A DNA stretch of 64,000 bases from Rhodobacteraceae bacterium HTCC2083 (GCA_000156115.1 DS995276.1:3222696-3286695); one strand, 5' to 3'. Shown: positions 1-9,694, numbered from the stretch's first letter. A program made the numbers and translations. The notes: generated by a model not told the origin, from the sequence alone.

Positions 1-604
1 CATCGATGCCGTATTTCAGTGCGTTGCCTGGTAGGAATTGTGTGTGGCCGAGTTCGCCGTGTTTCGCGCCCTTGGTGCTGCTATCAATAGCGCCTTTGTC
101 GACAAGTTTCAGAGCGCCAATCGCGTGTGGTACGAAGAATGCGGAGCGACGACAGTCATAGGCGAGGGTAGTGATCGCGGACACGATCCTGCTGTCACCC
201 ATAAAGCGTCCAAATCCCGTCTCCATGCCGTGAATGGCAATGATCACACCGGCTGGCACGCCGTATTGGCGTTCAAGTGCTTCAAAGAACGATGCGTTCT
301 TGGCCTTACGTTTGCGTCCTTGTGACACAATTGTTGGTGCGCCGCGCACTTTCATGAATTTATCAAGGCTGTACTTGAAGCTTTTTTGATTGCGATCTGC
401 TGCAATCGTTTTTGAGGCATATTGGCTGCTTGCCAAAGCTTGAATGCCGCGTTGACCGACACCTGCGCGTTGTGCATCTGACGCAAACGCTGCTTTCCAC
501 GCATTAAATCCCGAGGATGTGTTGCCGCATGTTGCCGCTTGGGCCGCAACAGTGCTGCTTGTAAAAATGACGGCCGTTACCGCCGCTTTGAATAAATATC
601 CCAT
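1..604 (-). CDS. Lytic murein transglycosylase (MltB/SLT_2-like), 3' end cut by window
   Basis: The reading frame is open from an ATG at 604 down to the window edge, so the C-terminus is missing. The N-terminus is a signal peptide (positive start, then a hydrophobic stretch ending near ...TSSTVAAQA), which predicts export to the periplasm. The segment that follows (GFNAWKAAFA, KTIAADRNQKSFKYSLDKF, GVPAGVIIAIHGMETGFG, GHTQFLPGNALKYGID) has the order and wording of the MltB-type transglycosylase domain; the E in METGFG is the expected catalytic glutamate. Such enzymes cleave the glycan strands of peptidoglycan to 1,6-anhydro ends. The family call is firm; the exact subfamily is not. Confidence 0.85.
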   Translation of the reverse strand, partial: MGYLFKAAVTAVIFTSSTVAAQAATCGNTSSGFNAWKAAFASDAQRAGVGQRGIQALASSQYASKTIAADRNQKSFKYSLDKFMKVRGAPTIVSQGRKRKAKNASFFEALERQYGVPAGVIIAIHGMETGFGRFMGDSRIVSAITTLAYDCRRSAFFVPHAIGALKLVDKGAIDSSTKGAKHGELGHTQFLPGNALKYGID

Positions 605-675
605 AAAACTCTCCCAACCCACGCTTTTAACGGTGCTATGTTACCGCCGCGTGATTTGCGAGCAATGAGAAAAAT

Positions 676-999
676 TCACATGTATTGAACCGCAAGTGCA
701 GTTGCGACCATCACAACAAGCTCAAGGCGACGCAAAAGGCGGATGGAATGATGTTTCCAGCAGAACTTTGCCTTGTGACGTACGGCATGTTTTGCGCTGA
801 TCTGTGCAATGCGACTTGCAAACTCTAACTGGCCGCGTTGCCAACCTTCGAACGTGGTTTTATGCGTGGCAGTCGGGAATTGCTTTGCCGCTGTTATGCC
901 AAAGCCAAGGCTTTGACGCGACATAAGGTTGCGCAAGACGCGCTCAATTTCGCGTTGGTCAATTTGATAGGCCGCACCACGTAGCGACATGGAGTTCAT
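676..999 (-). CDS. Small hypothetical protein, start uncertain
   Basis: This 107-residue ORF matches nothing I recognise. It is basic and ends in a hydrophobic stretch (LELVVMVATALAVQYM). The only good ribosome-binding site nearby (AGAGGTAA) precedes an ATG at 1018 in another frame, which encodes a 19-residue peptide ending at 959, inside this ORF. The protein might therefore be coupled to that short upstream ORF, or the reading frame may be chance. It lies between the transglycosylase and glnA on the same strand. Low confidence that it is expressed. Confidence 0.3.
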   Translation of the reverse strand: MNSMSLRGAAYQIDQREIERVLRNLMSRQSLGFGITAAKQFPTATHKTTFEGWQRGQLEFASRIAQISAKHAVRHKAKFCWKHHSIRLLRRLELVVMVATALAVQYM

Positions 1000-1145
1000 A
1001 ACTGGACATATATGTCATTGTTACCTCTTTTATTGCTACTCGTGACCTGAGGTTAACGCAGTAATTGGGGCGAGGTTTGTTTCCAAAATGGAATTTTTTG
1101 GACGAAATATGATCGATTGTGTCGATTTTGACCAAATTAGGAATC

Positions 1146-1173
1146 AAAAAGAGCGCCCCATTGAGACGCTCTC
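1146..1173 (-). terminator. Intrinsic terminator downstream of glnA
   Basis: On the minus strand, AGAGCGTC and GGCGCTCT pair around a 6-7 nt loop (one G-T pair) and are followed by TTTTT, 20 nt after the glnA stop codon. Confidence 0.85.
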
Positions 1174-1192
1174 TCTAAGTTTTTAAGTCAGT

Positions 1193-2599
1193 TTAGCAGG
1201 AGTAGTACATGCCATACTCAACAGGGTGTGGCGTATGCTCGTATGTTTCGACTTCTTCCATTTTCAGAGCGACGTAGCCATCGATCTGATCTTGGGTGAA
1301 AACATCGCCGGCGAGCAGGTAGTCACTGTTCGCCTGAAGCTCGTCCAAGGCTTCGCGCAAGGAACCACAAACCGTTGGGATGTCCGCAAGCTCTTCCGCT
1401 GGCAAGTCATAGAGGTTTTTGTCCATGGCTTCGCCCGGATCGATCTTGTTCTTGATGCCGTCAAGGCCCGCCATCAACAATGCCGAGAAGCACAGGTAAG
1501 GATTAGCGGATGGGTCAGGGAAACGTGCCTCAACGCGCTTTGCTTTCGGGCTTTCTGTCCATGGGATACGAACACAACCAGAGCGGTTACGCGCAGAATA
1601 CGCGCGCAGAACTGGTGCCTCAAAGCCAGGGATCAAACGCTTGTAGCTATTGGTTGATGGGTTGGTGAACGCGTTCAAAGACTTGGCGTGCTTTAGGATG
1701 CCACCGATAAAATACAGCGCTTCCTGAGACAGATCAGCATATTTGTCACCTGCAAACAAAGGCTTGCCATCTTTCCAGATCGACATGTTTACGTGCATAC
1801 CTGTGCCGTTGTCACCATATATCGGCTTTGGCATGAATGTAGCAGATTTGCCATAAGCGTGCGCCACGTTGTGGATCACATACTTATATTTCTGAAGCTC
1901 GTCTGCCTGTTTTGTCAGGCTATCAAAGATAAGACCCAGCTCGTGCTGACAAGATGCAACTTCGTGATGATGCTTGTCGACTTTCATACCGAGGCGCTTC
2001 ATCGTTGAGAGCATCTCACCACGCAGGTCTTGCGCTTCGTCGATTGGGTTAACAGGGAAGTAACCGCCCTTAAGGCCAGGGCGGTGACCCATGTTGCCCA
2101 TCTCGTACTCTGTGTCCGTGTTCCAAGACGCGTCCGTTGCGTCAACTTCGTAGGATACTTTGTTGATTGTATTGGAGAAACGAACATCGTCGAAGAGGAA
2201 AAATTCAGCTTCTGGACCCATGTAGGCGACGTCGCCAATACCGGAGGCCTTCAAATACGCTTCCGCTTTTTGCGCTGTGCCGCGTGGATCGCGCTCGTAA
2301 GCTTCGCCTGTGTCCGGTTCAACGATGGAGCAGTGGATGCACAAAGTTTTCTCGGCATAGAATGGGTCGAGGTATGTGGATGTCGTGTCTGGCATCAATT
2401 TCATGTCGGAATTCTCGATGGATTTCCAACCTGCGATTGAGGATCCGTCAAACATGAAGCCTTCTTCGAGGAAGTCTTCGTCAACGAGATCGCAATCCAC
2501 AGTCACGTGCTGCACTTTACCGCGCGTGTCGGTAAAGCGGATGTCTACGTAAGCGACATCTTCGTCTTTGATTTGCTTGAGAACGGCTTCAATACTCAT
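1193..2599 (-). CDS. glnA: Glutamine synthetase, type I
   Basis: This 468-residue protein forms glutamine from glutamate, ammonia and ATP in the cytoplasm and is the entry point of ammonium assimilation. The length and motifs are those of GSI: the beta-grasp N-terminus ([11 protein letters not shown]), the metal/substrate region ([19 protein letters not shown]), the ATP site ([15 protein letters not shown]) and the Arg-rich site (NRSGCVRIP). Tyr397 in KNLYDLP sits at the known adenylylation position, so GlnE-type control is expected. The start ATG at 2599 follows AAAGGACG. glnB lies 38 bp upstream on the same strand, forming the usual glnB-glnA operon of alphaproteobacteria, and a terminator follows the stop. 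Confidence 0.97.
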   Translation of the reverse strand: MSIEAVLKQIKDEDVAYVDIRFTDTRGKVQHVTVDCDLVDEDFLEEGFMFDGSSIAGWKSIENSDMKLMPDTTSTYLDPFYAEKTLCIHCSIVEPDTGEAYERDPRGTAQKAEAYLKASGIGDVAYMGPEAEFFLFDDVRFSNTINKVSYEVDATDASWNTDTEYEMGNMGHRPGLKGGYFPVNPIDEAQDLRGEMLSTMKRLGMKVDKHHHEVASCQHELGLIFDSLTKQADELQKYKYVIHNVAHAYGKSATFMPKPIYGDNGTGMHVNMSIWKDGKPLFAGDKYADLSQEALYFIGGILKHAKSLNAFTNPSTNSYKRLIPGFEAPVLRAYSARNRSGCVRIPWTESPKAKRVEARFPDPSANPYLCFSALLMAGLDGIKNKIDPGEAMDKNLYDLPAEELADIPTVCGSLREALDELQANSDYLLAGDVFTQDQIDGYVALKMEEVETYEHTPHPVEYGMYYSC

Positions 2600-2637
2600 G
2601 GGCCATCGTCCTTTATAGTTTGATGAGAAGGGTGTTT

Positions 2638-2994
<357 letters not shown>

Positions 2995-3171
2995 TTATGC
3001 CTCTGCTAAAACCAGTTACCTTCGGTATGCACAAATGGATTGCCCGCGATCGATAGGAAAAGCAGCATGGCTTTTCGATTTAAGGCCAAGGATTGAGCGG
3101 ATTGCACAAAAATTAGGCGAAATGAAAACTCGCTTGCATATGGTCGAACGTCTAGTTCAAACGCTTCGTCT

Positions 3172-3576
3172 TTACAGAGGTGTTTGACAGCTCACTTCAA
3201 GACCACCTGCATAAATGACGTGAGGCTTGTCGAAAATGAATTCGACAACGTCCATCTCTCGCTGAGGTAAGATTTTCACATATTCGCCATCTTGCAGATC
3301 TTGCGCGGCGATCAGGGCTTGTTTCGTTCCAAAGATCGCATTAGCGCGCCAATCGCGGATTAACAGTTTGGTGCCGCAAGGCAGCACTACATCTTCGGAC
3401 GGCCGCTTGTGACCCAATGACCCAGCTTTGATTTGCACCGCATCGCAAGTTACGCGTTTTCGGCGTACGCCAAGCAACACAACCATACCCGCATCACGCG
3501 TTATAATGCGATCACCAGGGGCGATATCATGGGCAGGGAGCTCCCCATCCATCGTAAGAATATTGTGTCTGCGCAA
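3172..3576 (-). CDS. Hint-domain protein (Hedgehog/intein-like), start anomalous
   Basis: The motifs TMDGELPAHDIAPGDRIITRD and GLEVSCQTPL are typical of the stand-alone Hint domain found in many Rhodobacterales. Related domains catalyse self-splicing or autocleavage, but the role of these free copies is unknown. The only standard start codon in this frame is a TTG at 3576. The same frame stays open and protein-like for about 30 further codons upstream (to a TAG near 3674) without any ATG, GTG or TTG. The true start may be non-canonical, or the 5' end may be damaged. An ATG with different phase overlaps here (3501-3800). The family is clear; the 5' end is not. Confidence 0.7.
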   Translation of the reverse strand: MRRHNILTMDGELPAHDIAPGDRIITRDAGMVVLLGVRRKRVTCDAVQIKAGSLGHKRPSEDVVLPCGTKLLIRDWRANAIFGTKQALIAAQDLQDGEYVKILPQREMDVVEFIFDKPHVIYAGGLEVSCQTPL

Positions 3577-3846
3577 AGACCTGCCTGCGCGGTATTTTGC
3601 TGCGCTTTTAGATCTTCCGAGGCCTGCGCCTCGTCCTCGCGCCGGGCCATTTTTGGCTCCATCTGCGATGTCCTAACTCTGCTCTCATGGTCATTTTTGA
3701 CCTTATTGAAATTAGGGTAGCGGGTAACGGCGGGTGAATCTAGTCTCTTGTGCATTGCTGTCGTATAGCAGCCACATCTTGAGATTTCGTAAAGCTGCAT
3801 TTTTCCTCTCGCGTTCTGGATATTGCTTTGCTAAGAGGCGCGTAGT
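3577..3846. other. Intergenic region between Hint gene and tRNA-Leu
   Basis: This stretch holds the coding-like but start-less 5' extension of the Hint frame on the minus strand (about 3577-3672) and the promoter region of tRNA-Leu. I see no other gene. Confidence 0.5.
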
Positions 3847-3931
3847 GCGGGTGTGGCGGAATTGGTAGACGCACCAGATTTAGGTTCTGGCGCCGCGAGG
3901 CGTGGGGGTTCGAGTCCCTTCACCCGCACCA
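3847..3931 (+). tRNA. tRNA-Leu, anticodon UAG
   Basis: The acceptor arms GCGGGTG (3847-3853) and CACCCGC (3921-3927) pair perfectly and are followed by the discriminator A and an encoded CCA. The D-loop has GGTAGACGC. The anticodon stem CCAGA/TCTGG encloses TTTAGGT, giving anticodon TAG. A long variable arm (cgccgcgaggcg) marks a class II tRNA, and the T arm has GGTTCGAGTCC. The 85-nt size fits tRNA-Leu. It reads leucine CUN codons. Confidence 0.97.
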
Positions 3932-4044
3932 TTTTCATATCTCTTCCGAATCTACTTGATCCTATTTGGCTGCGCTCATAGTAAGGCCCAGATTTTGACC
4001 GCCGCGGACGCCTCTGCGGCCCCTACGACATGGATAAGGACGAC

Positions 4045-5379
4045 ATGCAGGTCACCGAAACACTGAACGAAGGTCTCAAGCGAGGCTACTCCATCACAAT
4101 CGCGGCAGCAGAGCTGGAAACGAAAGTTAACGAAAAGCTTGAAGAAGCGCGCCCAGAAGTCGAAATGAAAGGTTTCCGTAAGGGCAAAGTCCCGATGCCA
4201 TTGCTGAAAAAGCAATTCGGCCAGCGTATTCTTGGCGAAGCAATGCAAGAAGCTGTGGACGGCGCGATGTCCGAGCACTTTGAAAAATCCGGCGATCGCC
4301 CCGCGCTCCAGCCTGAGGTCACAATGGTTGATGGTGAGACGTGGAAAGAGGGCGACGATGTTAACGTAACAATGTCCTACGAAGCGCTGCCAGAGATCCC
4401 TGAAGTTGATCTGAGCAAGATCGAGCTGGAGCGTTTGGTCGCCAAGGCTGACGACGCGTCTGTTGACGAAGCTCTCGCCAACCTTGCCGAAACCGCGCAA
4501 GACTTTAACGATCGCAAGAAAGGCTCGAAAGCCAAGGACGGTGATCAGGTCACGATGGACTTCTTGGGCAAAGTTGACGGCGAAGCCTTTGAAGGTGGTG
4601 CTGGCGAAGACTTCCCACTTGTGTTGGGGTCCAACCAGTTCATTCCGGGCTTTGAAGAGCAGCTCGTTGGCGTGAAAGCTGAGGAAGTTAAGGACGTCAC
4701 TGTTACGTTCCCAGACCCTTACCAAGCTGAGCACCTTGCAGGCAAAGAAGCGATTTTCACGTGCACAATCAAAGCCGTGAAAGAACCAGTTGCAGCGGAG
4801 GTCAACGATGAGTTGGCGACGAAGTTTGGTGCGGAAGACTTGGCTGCGTTGAAGGTTCAGATCGCTGAGCGTCTTGAAGCGGAATACACAGGTGCTGCGC
4901 GCGCGGTGATGAAGCGCGGTTTGCTCGACAAGCTGGATGATGTTGTCTCCTTCGATTTGCCACCATCCTTGGTGACAGCAGAATCCGACCAGATCGCACA
5001 CCAGCTATGGCATGAAGAGAACCCAGAGGTTGAAGGCCACGATCACCCAACTATCGAGGCGACGGATGAGCACAAGTCATTGGCTGAGCGTCGTGTGCGT
5101 TTGGGTCTATTGCTGGCTGAGTTGGGTCAGAAGGCTGAGGTTCAAGTGACCGACGCGGAAATGACGCAAGCGATGATGAACCAAGCACGCCAGTACCCTG
5201 GTCAAGAGCGTGAGTTTTTTGAATTCGTTCAACAAAACCAGCAGATGCAACAGCAAATGCGTGCACCAATCTTTGAAGACAAGGTTGTGGATTACATCGT
5301 TGAGTTGGCGCAAGTCACTGATAAGGAGATTAGCAAAGACGATCTTCAAAAGGCTGTTGAGGCGCTTGAAGAAGAGTAA
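4045..5379 (+). CDS. tig: Trigger factor, ribosome-associated chaperone and prolyl isomerase
   Basis: Trigger factor binds at the ribosomal exit tunnel and protects nascent chains. The N-terminal ribosome-binding domain carries the signature GFRKGKVP. The central FKBP-type PPIase domain ([20 protein letters not shown] to [16 protein letters not shown]) and the helical C-terminal substrate-binding arms are complete, giving the usual size of about 445 residues. I place the start at ATG 4045 ([10 protein letters not shown]) because AAGGACG lies just upstream; an in-frame ATG at 4030 lacks a site. The gene stands alone between tRNA-Leu and a terminator, with clp/lon genes not in view. Confidence 0.96.
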   Translation: MQVTETLNEGLKRGYSITIAAAELETKVNEKLEEARPEVEMKGFRKGKVPMPLLKKQFGQRILGEAMQEAVDGAMSEHFEKSGDRPALQPEVTMVDGETWKEGDDVNVTMSYEALPEIPEVDLSKIELERLVAKADDASVDEALANLAETAQDFNDRKKGSKAKDGDQVTMDFLGKVDGEAFEGGAGEDFPLVLGSNQFIPGFEEQLVGVKAEEVKDVTVTFPDPYQAEHLAGKEAIFTCTIKAVKEPVAAEVNDELATKFGAEDLAALKVQIAERLEAEYTGAARAVMKRGLLDKLDDVVSFDLPPSLVTAESDQIAHQLWHEENPEVEGHDHPTIEATDEHKSLAERRVRLGLLLAELGQKAEVQVTDAEMTQAMMNQARQYPGQEREFFEFVQQNQQMQQQMRAPIFEDKVVDYIVELAQVTDKEISKDDLQKAVEALEEE

Positions 5380-5407
5380 ATTGCTCTCGCATTTGAAAAC
5401 AGAGAAC

Positions 5408-5436
5408 CCCGTCTGAGTTGCAGGCGGGTTTTTTTG
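5408..5436 (+). terminator. Intrinsic terminator of tig
   Basis: CCCGTCTG pairs with CAGGCGGG (one G-T pair) around loop AGTTG and is followed by eight T residues, 28 nt after the tig stop. Confidence 0.9.
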
Positions 5437-5476
5437 TTAGTTTGCGTACAGTTGCGGCCCTGAATGGTAAAAAGAC

Positions 5477-5514
5477 AAAAAAATGCGGGCCTCGAGCTGT
5501 CAATCGAGACCCGC
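5477..5514 (-). terminator. Intrinsic terminator of luxI
   Basis: On the minus strand GCGGGTCTCGA pairs with TCGAGGCCCGC (one G-T pair), followed by ATTTTTTTG. It lies about 65 nt past the luxI stop and faces the tig terminator. Confidence 0.8.
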
Positions 5515-5581
5515 GAAACTGTCTATGGCTGCCAGCTGGGGAGTTTGTGTGAGTGTGGCAACCAAAGTCAGCTTAACTATT

Positions 5582-6361
5582 TTATTTTTCTATTTCGGAG
5601 ATTAATTTCAGCGTTGCATGAAGTTCGTCCAAAGTGTCTGCTGATTGCAGTTGTTCGCTGAGGTAGGTCCGAATAGCGTCCGATGCAGCCAAGTTCTTTT
5701 TACTGTTGTCACCAAAGCGCACGATCGCTGTTTTTTCATCAAGAAACACATCGCCACGCATATCTGAGCGTTCGCGTAATCGTTCTGTCCGTTCGATGGA
5801 GCAGTCCAAAAGACCCGCCATGGCTGTCACTTTACCCATAGGCGTTGCTTTGCCGAGATAGTCATACGGAGCGTTTCCTGAGCGTTTTAAAACGCGGTTC
5901 ATGAGCGGATCGATCACAGCAACCGCATCCGAGACACCAGCGTCCATCGCATACTCGCAGGCTGCAACCATAATCTCGGATGTCACATAGCTGATCGAGT
6001 TACGCGCACGTGGACTGCCTGTTGCGTTTAATCGGTCTGTATCGACGCAAAGGCGCGTTGCTTCCCAGATAAGCGGACTTCTGGGGGCGGGTTCGCCTTG
6101 AAGAATAGAATAGAAGACGTCCGCGAGCATGTTAGGCCCAGTTGTTTGCAAGATCCTCATCGACCCAACAACCTGACCAGACGCATTTAAGCTAACCAAT
6201 GTGGTTGGGTTTAGAGCATCGAAAACATCCGTTTCCATACCGTTTTCGACATTCACATCCCAACCGAGACGGTCTTGAAAGACGCGTGCGCGTAGCTGAT
6301 AGCTTTGTCGCAGCAAGCTTTGAAAATGATGAGCGTTAATGCCATCTATCGCAATAATCAT
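5582..6361 (-). CDS. Acyl-homoserine-lactone synthase, LuxI family
   Basis: The enzyme makes an N-acyl-homoserine lactone from S-adenosylmethionine and an acyl carrier protein. From the ATG at 6361 the family's invariant residues fall at the canonical numbers: Arg24, Phe28, Trp34, Asp45 (YQLRARVFQDRLGWDV, then METD). At 259 residues it is longer than classic LuxI (about 200) because of a C-terminal extension with no recognised motif. An in-frame TTG at 6379 is possible, but GGATTGGGGGG spaces well to the ATG. The luxR gene lies immediately upstream on the same strand. The chain length of the signal cannot be read from the sequence. ACP genes occur 8 kb away. Confidence 0.93.
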   Translation of the reverse strand: MIIAIDGINAHHFQSLLRQSYQLRARVFQDRLGWDVNVENGMETDVFDALNPTTLVSLNASGQVVGSMRILQTTGPNMLADVFYSILQGEPAPRSPLIWEATRLCVDTDRLNATGSPRARNSISYVTSEIMVAACEYAMDAGVSDAVAVIDPLMNRVLKRSGNAPYDYLGKATPMGKVTAMAGLLDCSIERTERLRERSDMRGDVFLDEKTAIVRFGDNSKKNLAASDAIRTYLSEQLQSADTLDELHATLKLISEIEK

Positions 6362-6509
6362 AGTTTTGAATCCCCCCAATCCTCATGGAGTTATTAACCA
6401 TTACATCTCATGGCGCTATTAGGGGAATCCCGTAGTGGAGATGGAAAAAGTGGGCTTAAAGTATGTCATGGGAGCACTTATAGTTGACATTCGTTAGTCA
6501 AAGCTGTGC

Positions 6510-7244
6510 TTATTTTGGTTGGATAAAGCCCATTCCGATTGCACGGCCTACGGCTTGCGGTGTGCTAAGAGCAGAAAGTTTAGAGCGTGCAGACCTTAAG
6601 TGAACTTCGACGGTGCGCGAAGAGATTGTTAAAATGACACCAATGTCGATCTGGCTTTTGCCTGCCGCAGTCCATTGCAAAACCTCGCATTCACGCGAAG
6701 ACAATTGCGGACGTCGCAGCGCGTATCCAAGCGTATCTGATTGCATAACTGTGTCGTGCAAGGATACAGCCGCTGTTTGTAATTCGGTTATAACGTTCTT
6801 GCGAAGCTTTTCCCAAGTTCCGAGACTGCAATCGCGGGTGACACTTATTAATCCAACCTCACCATAGGGCCCATGAATTGGGACGCTAAGACCTTGATCT
6901 TTAATTTTAAAATCTCGAGCATGTTCAAAAACACGATCGAAATCTCTGTGTTCTCTTAAGCGTTGCCAATCAATGGGCGCTATAGAACGCATCGGGAGAT
7001 GTAGCGTTGGATCGATGTTCTGAAAGCGTTGCGACGTATAGTGTTCTTTCCACGCATCATCGTAAGTCGTGAAGCCAATCACTTGATCGGAAACCGTATT
7101 TACAGCGCAATAGGTCGCATAATCTAATTCCAAATTTTCGCATAGATCGTTAAGATAGGATGTAAATCCTTCCTCTGTTTTATCTACCGAATCTAGATCA
7201 AAAATTTCCACGAACGCGCCTATGTCAATGCTCGCTTCGAGCAC
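6510..7244 (-). CDS. LuxR-family quorum-sensing regulator
   Basis: The N-terminal autoinducer-binding domain has the family's Trp65, Tyr69 and Asp78-Pro79 pattern (WKEHYTSQRFQNIDP). The C-terminal helix-turn-helix is complete (LSSRECEVLQWTAAGKSQ, then SSRTVEVHL). The start is the GTG at 7244, with GAGAA about 10 nt upstream. It sits 148 bp upstream of the luxI homologue on the same strand, so the two form a cognate sensor/synthase pair. I looked for a lux box between them and did not find a convincing palindrome. In Rhodobacterales such pairs often control motility, biofilm or GTA genes; the target here is unknown. Confidence 0.92.
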   Translation of the reverse strand: MLEASIDIGAFVEIFDLDSVDKTEEGFTSYLNDLCENLELDYATYCAVNTVSDQVIGFTTYDDAWKEHYTSQRFQNIDPTLHLPMRSIAPIDWQRLREHRDFDRVFEHARDFKIKDQGLSVPIHGPYGEVGLISVTRDCSLGTWEKLRKNVITELQTAAVSLHDTVMQSDTLGYALRRPQLSSRECEVLQWTAAGKSQIDIGVILTISSRTVEVHLRSARSKLSALSTPQAVGRAIGMGFIQPK

Positions 7245-7301
7245 TTACATGTTCTCATGTTCAACCTATCAAAGCAATCGTTCTGACCGCGCGCTCAGTA
7301 A

Positions 7302-7703
7302 TTATACTGGCTCGGATTCTGTCGTTTTGGCCAAAGTACGCAAAAATGCGAGCACGGCCATCTGCTGTTCCTTGGGAAGTGTTTCAACCAAGGCGAGTAT
7401 TTCACTGACGCGTGCATCTGATAGCGCATTCATTGGAGCAGTTGCGCGCGCAGACGGTTGAACGTCGGTGCTGTCAGCGGATCCCGCATTGTCCAAGCCT
7501 TGAAAAAAATAGGAAATTGGCACGCCTAGCGTTTCTGCCACCATAAGCAGACGCGAAGCGCTGACGCGATTGGCACCTGATTCATATTTTTGAACTTGCT
7601 GGAAGCGGACACCAACGGCTTCGGCTAATTTGGTTTGAGAAATTTTCAAGGCGATGCGACGCCCTTTTATTCGCGCACCAATTAAAACATCAATATTCGT
7701 CAT
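7302..7703 (-). CDS. XRE-family transcriptional regulator
   Basis: An N-terminal helix-turn-helix (GRRIALKISQTKLAEAVGVR followed by FQQVQKYESGANRVSASRL) and a short C-terminal tail make up this 133-residue protein. Proteins of this type are common in alphaproteobacteria and usually act as small dimeric regulators. The ATG at 7703 (MTNIDVLIGAR) follows AAGGTG and fits the family length. The open frame runs on upstream to 7895, but that part overlaps the rplI terminator and is unlikely to be translated. It is transcribed towards luxR, 57 bp away, so it could share a transcript with the quorum-sensing pair. Confidence 0.85.
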   Translation of the reverse strand: MTNIDVLIGARIKGRRIALKISQTKLAEAVGVRFQQVQKYESGANRVSASRLLMVAETLGVPISYFFQGLDNAGSADSTDVQPSARATAPMNALSDARVSEILALVETLPKEQQMAVLAFLRTLAKTTESEPV

Positions 7704-7893
7704 TCTATTCACCTTTTTACACAACCCGCGCAGTACTGCAATTGACGCAAGTCCTAATAATGTCATTTGAACTGAAATTACCCAAGGTTGCAAGACGTTG
7801 TAGTTAATAGGGTTAAGGCTGTTATTGCTAAAGGTGCTCGAAACAGCGGTATCTTGCCGAAACCACGCACGCAGATTTATGCTAAAATCGTTC

Positions 7894-7924
7894 AAAAAGG
7901 GCCACGAATAGTGTTCGCAGCCCT
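7894..7924 (-). terminator. Intrinsic terminator of rpsF-rpsR-rplI operon
   Basis: On the minus strand GGGCTGCGAA pairs with TTCGTGGCCC (two G-T pairs), then TTTTT, about 27 nt past the rplI stop. Confidence 0.8.
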
Positions 7925-7950
7925 TCGTTAATTCGTTAACCGATCAAAGC

Positions 7951-8583
7951 TTACGCTTCGTCCACTCGCTCTGCATCTGCATTTGCTTCTGGTGCAGTAG
8001 CAGGTGCGAGATCGTCGTCGTCCATTGCTGCAGACCCGATATCATCGAACAACTCAGCAATTTCGAAGTCTGCCGCAGCTTCTTCTTCTGCGGCAAGTTC
8101 CTGAATGGACTTACCAGCGGATTGAAGCTCTGCTTCTTCTGTAGAACGTGCAACGTTCATAATGATTTCAGCGTCAACCTCAGGGTGTAGGCGCACTGTT
8201 ACGGCGTGAAGACCAAGTTCTTTGATCGGCGCTTGCAAGACAACTTGCTTACGATCGACTGAGAAGCCGCCGTCTGTTGCCGCGTCAGCCGCATCACGTG
8301 TTGTAACGGAGCCATAAAGATAGCCGGCATCGGACGCTTGGCGAATCACAACGAACTTCTGACCGTCGAGACGGGACGCCATGTCTTCGGCTTCTTTCTT
8401 GCTCTCCAGGTTGTTTGCTTCGAGCTGCGCTTTGCGCGCTTCAAAGCTGGCGATGTTTGCTTGGGACGCAGACAGGCCTTTGCTCTGTGGGAGCAGGAAG
8501 TTACGTGCGTAACCTGCTTTAACGTCTACAACGTCGCCCATTTGGCCGAGCTTTGCGACGCGCTCAAGAAGGATAACTTTCAT
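7951..8583 (-). CDS. rplI: 50S ribosomal protein L9
   Basis: The first 150 residues are canonical L9 ([19 protein letters not shown], then the RNA-binding C-domain [11 protein letters not shown]). L9 binds 23S rRNA near the L1 stalk and helps keep the reading frame. At 210 residues it is about 60 longer than E. coli L9 because of an acidic, alanine-rich tail ([26 protein letters not shown]). Such tails are usual in Rhodobacterales. It is the last gene of rpsF-rpsR-rplI, 11 bp after rpsR. Confidence 0.96.
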   Translation of the reverse strand: MKVILLERVAKLGQMGDVVDVKAGYARNFLLPQSKGLSASQANIASFEARKAQLEANNLESKKEAEDMASRLDGQKFVVIRQASDAGYLYGSVTTRDAADAATDGGFSVDRKQVVLQAPIKELGLHAVTVRLHPEVDAEIIMNVARSTEEAELQSAGKSIQELAAEEEAAADFEIAELFDDIGSAAMDDDDLAPATAPEANADAERVDEA

Positions 8584-8594
8584 GATCGTTCTCC

Positions 8595-8822
8595 TTATTT
8601 CACAGCGTAGGGCAGAAGTGCGAGGAAGCGGGCGCGCTTGATGGCACGGGCCAACTCACGCTGCTTTTTCGCAGATACTGCGGTGATACGGGACGGCACG
8701 ATTTTGCCACGCTCGGAGATGTAGCGCTGAAGCAAACGTGTGTCTTTATAGTCGATCTTCGGTGCATTCTCGCCTGAGAATGGGCACACTTTACGACGGC
8801 GGAAAAATGGTTTTGCAGCCAT
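8595..8822 (-). CDS. rpsR: 30S ribosomal protein S18
   Basis: This 75-residue basic protein has the S18 signature ([40 protein letters not shown] with one residue difference at the start). S18 pairs with S6 on the platform of the small subunit, which explains why rpsF and rpsR are adjacent. The start at 8822 follows AGGATCC and lies 27 bp after rpsF. Middle gene of the operon. Confidence 0.97.
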   Translation of the reverse strand: MAAKPFFRRRKVCPFSGENAPKIDYKDTRLLQRYISERGKIVPSRITAVSAKKQRELARAIKRARFLALLPYAVK

Positions 8823-8849
8823 GGTTTAGGATCCTTTCTTCAGGTTAAA

Positions 8850-9203
8850 TTAGCGACGCTCACGACGTTCGCCGCGCTCTTCGCGTTTCTGCATTTGAAC
8901 GGATGGCAACTCAGCATGATCGTCCATTTTGATCGTCAGAACGCGCATGACATCTTCATGCAAACGCATCAAACGCTCCATCTCCTGCACGGCTGGTGCC
9001 GGTGCATCGGAACGCAAGAAGGCATAGTGTCCTTTGCGGTTCTTGTTAATTTTGTAGGCCATCGTTTTGACGCCCCAATACTCGTGATCAACCAGCTTAC
9101 CGCCGTTGTCCGCGAGGACTGTGCCAAAGTGTTCGATAAGGCCTTCTGCTTGCGTGTTGGACAAGTCCTGACGCGCAATCATGACATGCTCATATAAAGG
9201 CAT
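8850..9203 (-). CDS. rpsF: 30S ribosomal protein S6
   Basis: The protein begins MPLYEHVMIARQDLSNTQAE, the standard S6 start, and ends in a basic, Arg/Glu-rich tail (EERGERRERR). I choose ATG 9203 because GGAG lies 6 nt upstream and the family starts here; an in-frame start at 9230 is not needed. S6 binds 16S rRNA together with S18. It is the first gene of rpsF-rpsR-rplI; in many bacteria the S6-S18 dimer represses its own operon through the leader. Confidence 0.97.
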   Translation of the reverse strand: MPLYEHVMIARQDLSNTQAEGLIEHFGTVLADNGGKLVDHEYWGVKTMAYKINKNRKGHYAFLRSDAPAPAVQEMERLMRLHEDVMRVLTIKMDDHAELPSVQMQKREERGERRERR

Positions 9204-9312
9204 GTGTGCTCCATTCATGTATCGGCGCATTTCAAAGACCAGAACAAAAACGCTTTCCGCGCCCCGGTCACGAGAGACTGCGCAGTGAAAACGTCCTGCG
9301 GAAAGCCTGTGT

Positions 9313-9341
9313 CATTTAACTGGGTTAGGGGGTTCGCGCAA
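9313..9341 (-). promoter_or_regulatory. Candidate sigma-70 promoter for rpsF operon
   Basis: On the minus strand TTGCGC (9336-9341), a 17-bp spacer and TAAATG (9313-9318) lie about 110 bp upstream of rpsF. The match to consensus is moderate. Confidence 0.35.
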
Positions 9342-9442
9342 GTGCAATGGATGTTCGGCATGAAACTGTCCAAAGCGCGCCGTATTTCAGGCGCAATAGT
9401 TAGCGAGATTTTCTCTAGAGCATAAACAAAAGGAAAAACCCA

Positions 9443-9694
9443 ATGTCATATATTTCAGCGCATTCAATGTTGAAGCCGATCGCGGCAGCGCGTGAGCAAG
9501 ATGAGCTAAAACCGATCATTTCGGAGCGCACTGTGCGCCGTTTCTTCGGATTGGTCTTCGGATTTGCTGCTATCGGCCTTTGGTTGGTGCCAAGCGCAGA
9601 TGAAACAGCAGATGTCGTTTTGTTGAAGTCTGGTTTCACAGCAATTCTTTGCTTTTGCGCCATTATTGCTCTGTTGCCGCGCTTGAAAGACTAA
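9443..9694 (+). CDS. Small membrane protein, unknown function
   Basis: The 83-residue product has a charged N-terminal half followed by two predicted membrane helices (FGLVFGFAAIGLWLVP and FTAILCFCAIIALLP) joined by a short acidic loop. AAAGGA lies 10 nt before the ATG. I do not recognise the family. It is divergent from rpsF and precedes a YceI gene on the same strand by 120 bp, but nothing ties it to either. Confidence 0.65.
   Translation: MSYISAHSMLKPIAAAREQDELKPIISERTVRRFFGLVFGFAAIGLWLVPSADETADVVLLKSGFTAILCFCAIIALLPRLKD

Noticed and set aside
1226-2457. Long plus-strand open frames opposite glnA
   Set aside because: They lie entirely within glnA, have no ribosome sites and no recognisable motifs; shadows of a high-bias gene.
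3976-5001. 341-residue minus-strand frame opposite tig
   Set aside because: It mirrors the trigger-factor codons, has an improbable composition (Phe/Leu/Cys-rich) and no family resemblance.
6362-6509. Possible lux box between luxR and luxI
   Set aside because: No 18-20 bp palindrome of adequate quality could be found by eye.
7704-7895. N-terminal extension of the XRE regulator with a hydrophobic segment
   Set aside because: The family starts at 7703 with a good ribosome site, and the extension overlaps the rplI terminator.
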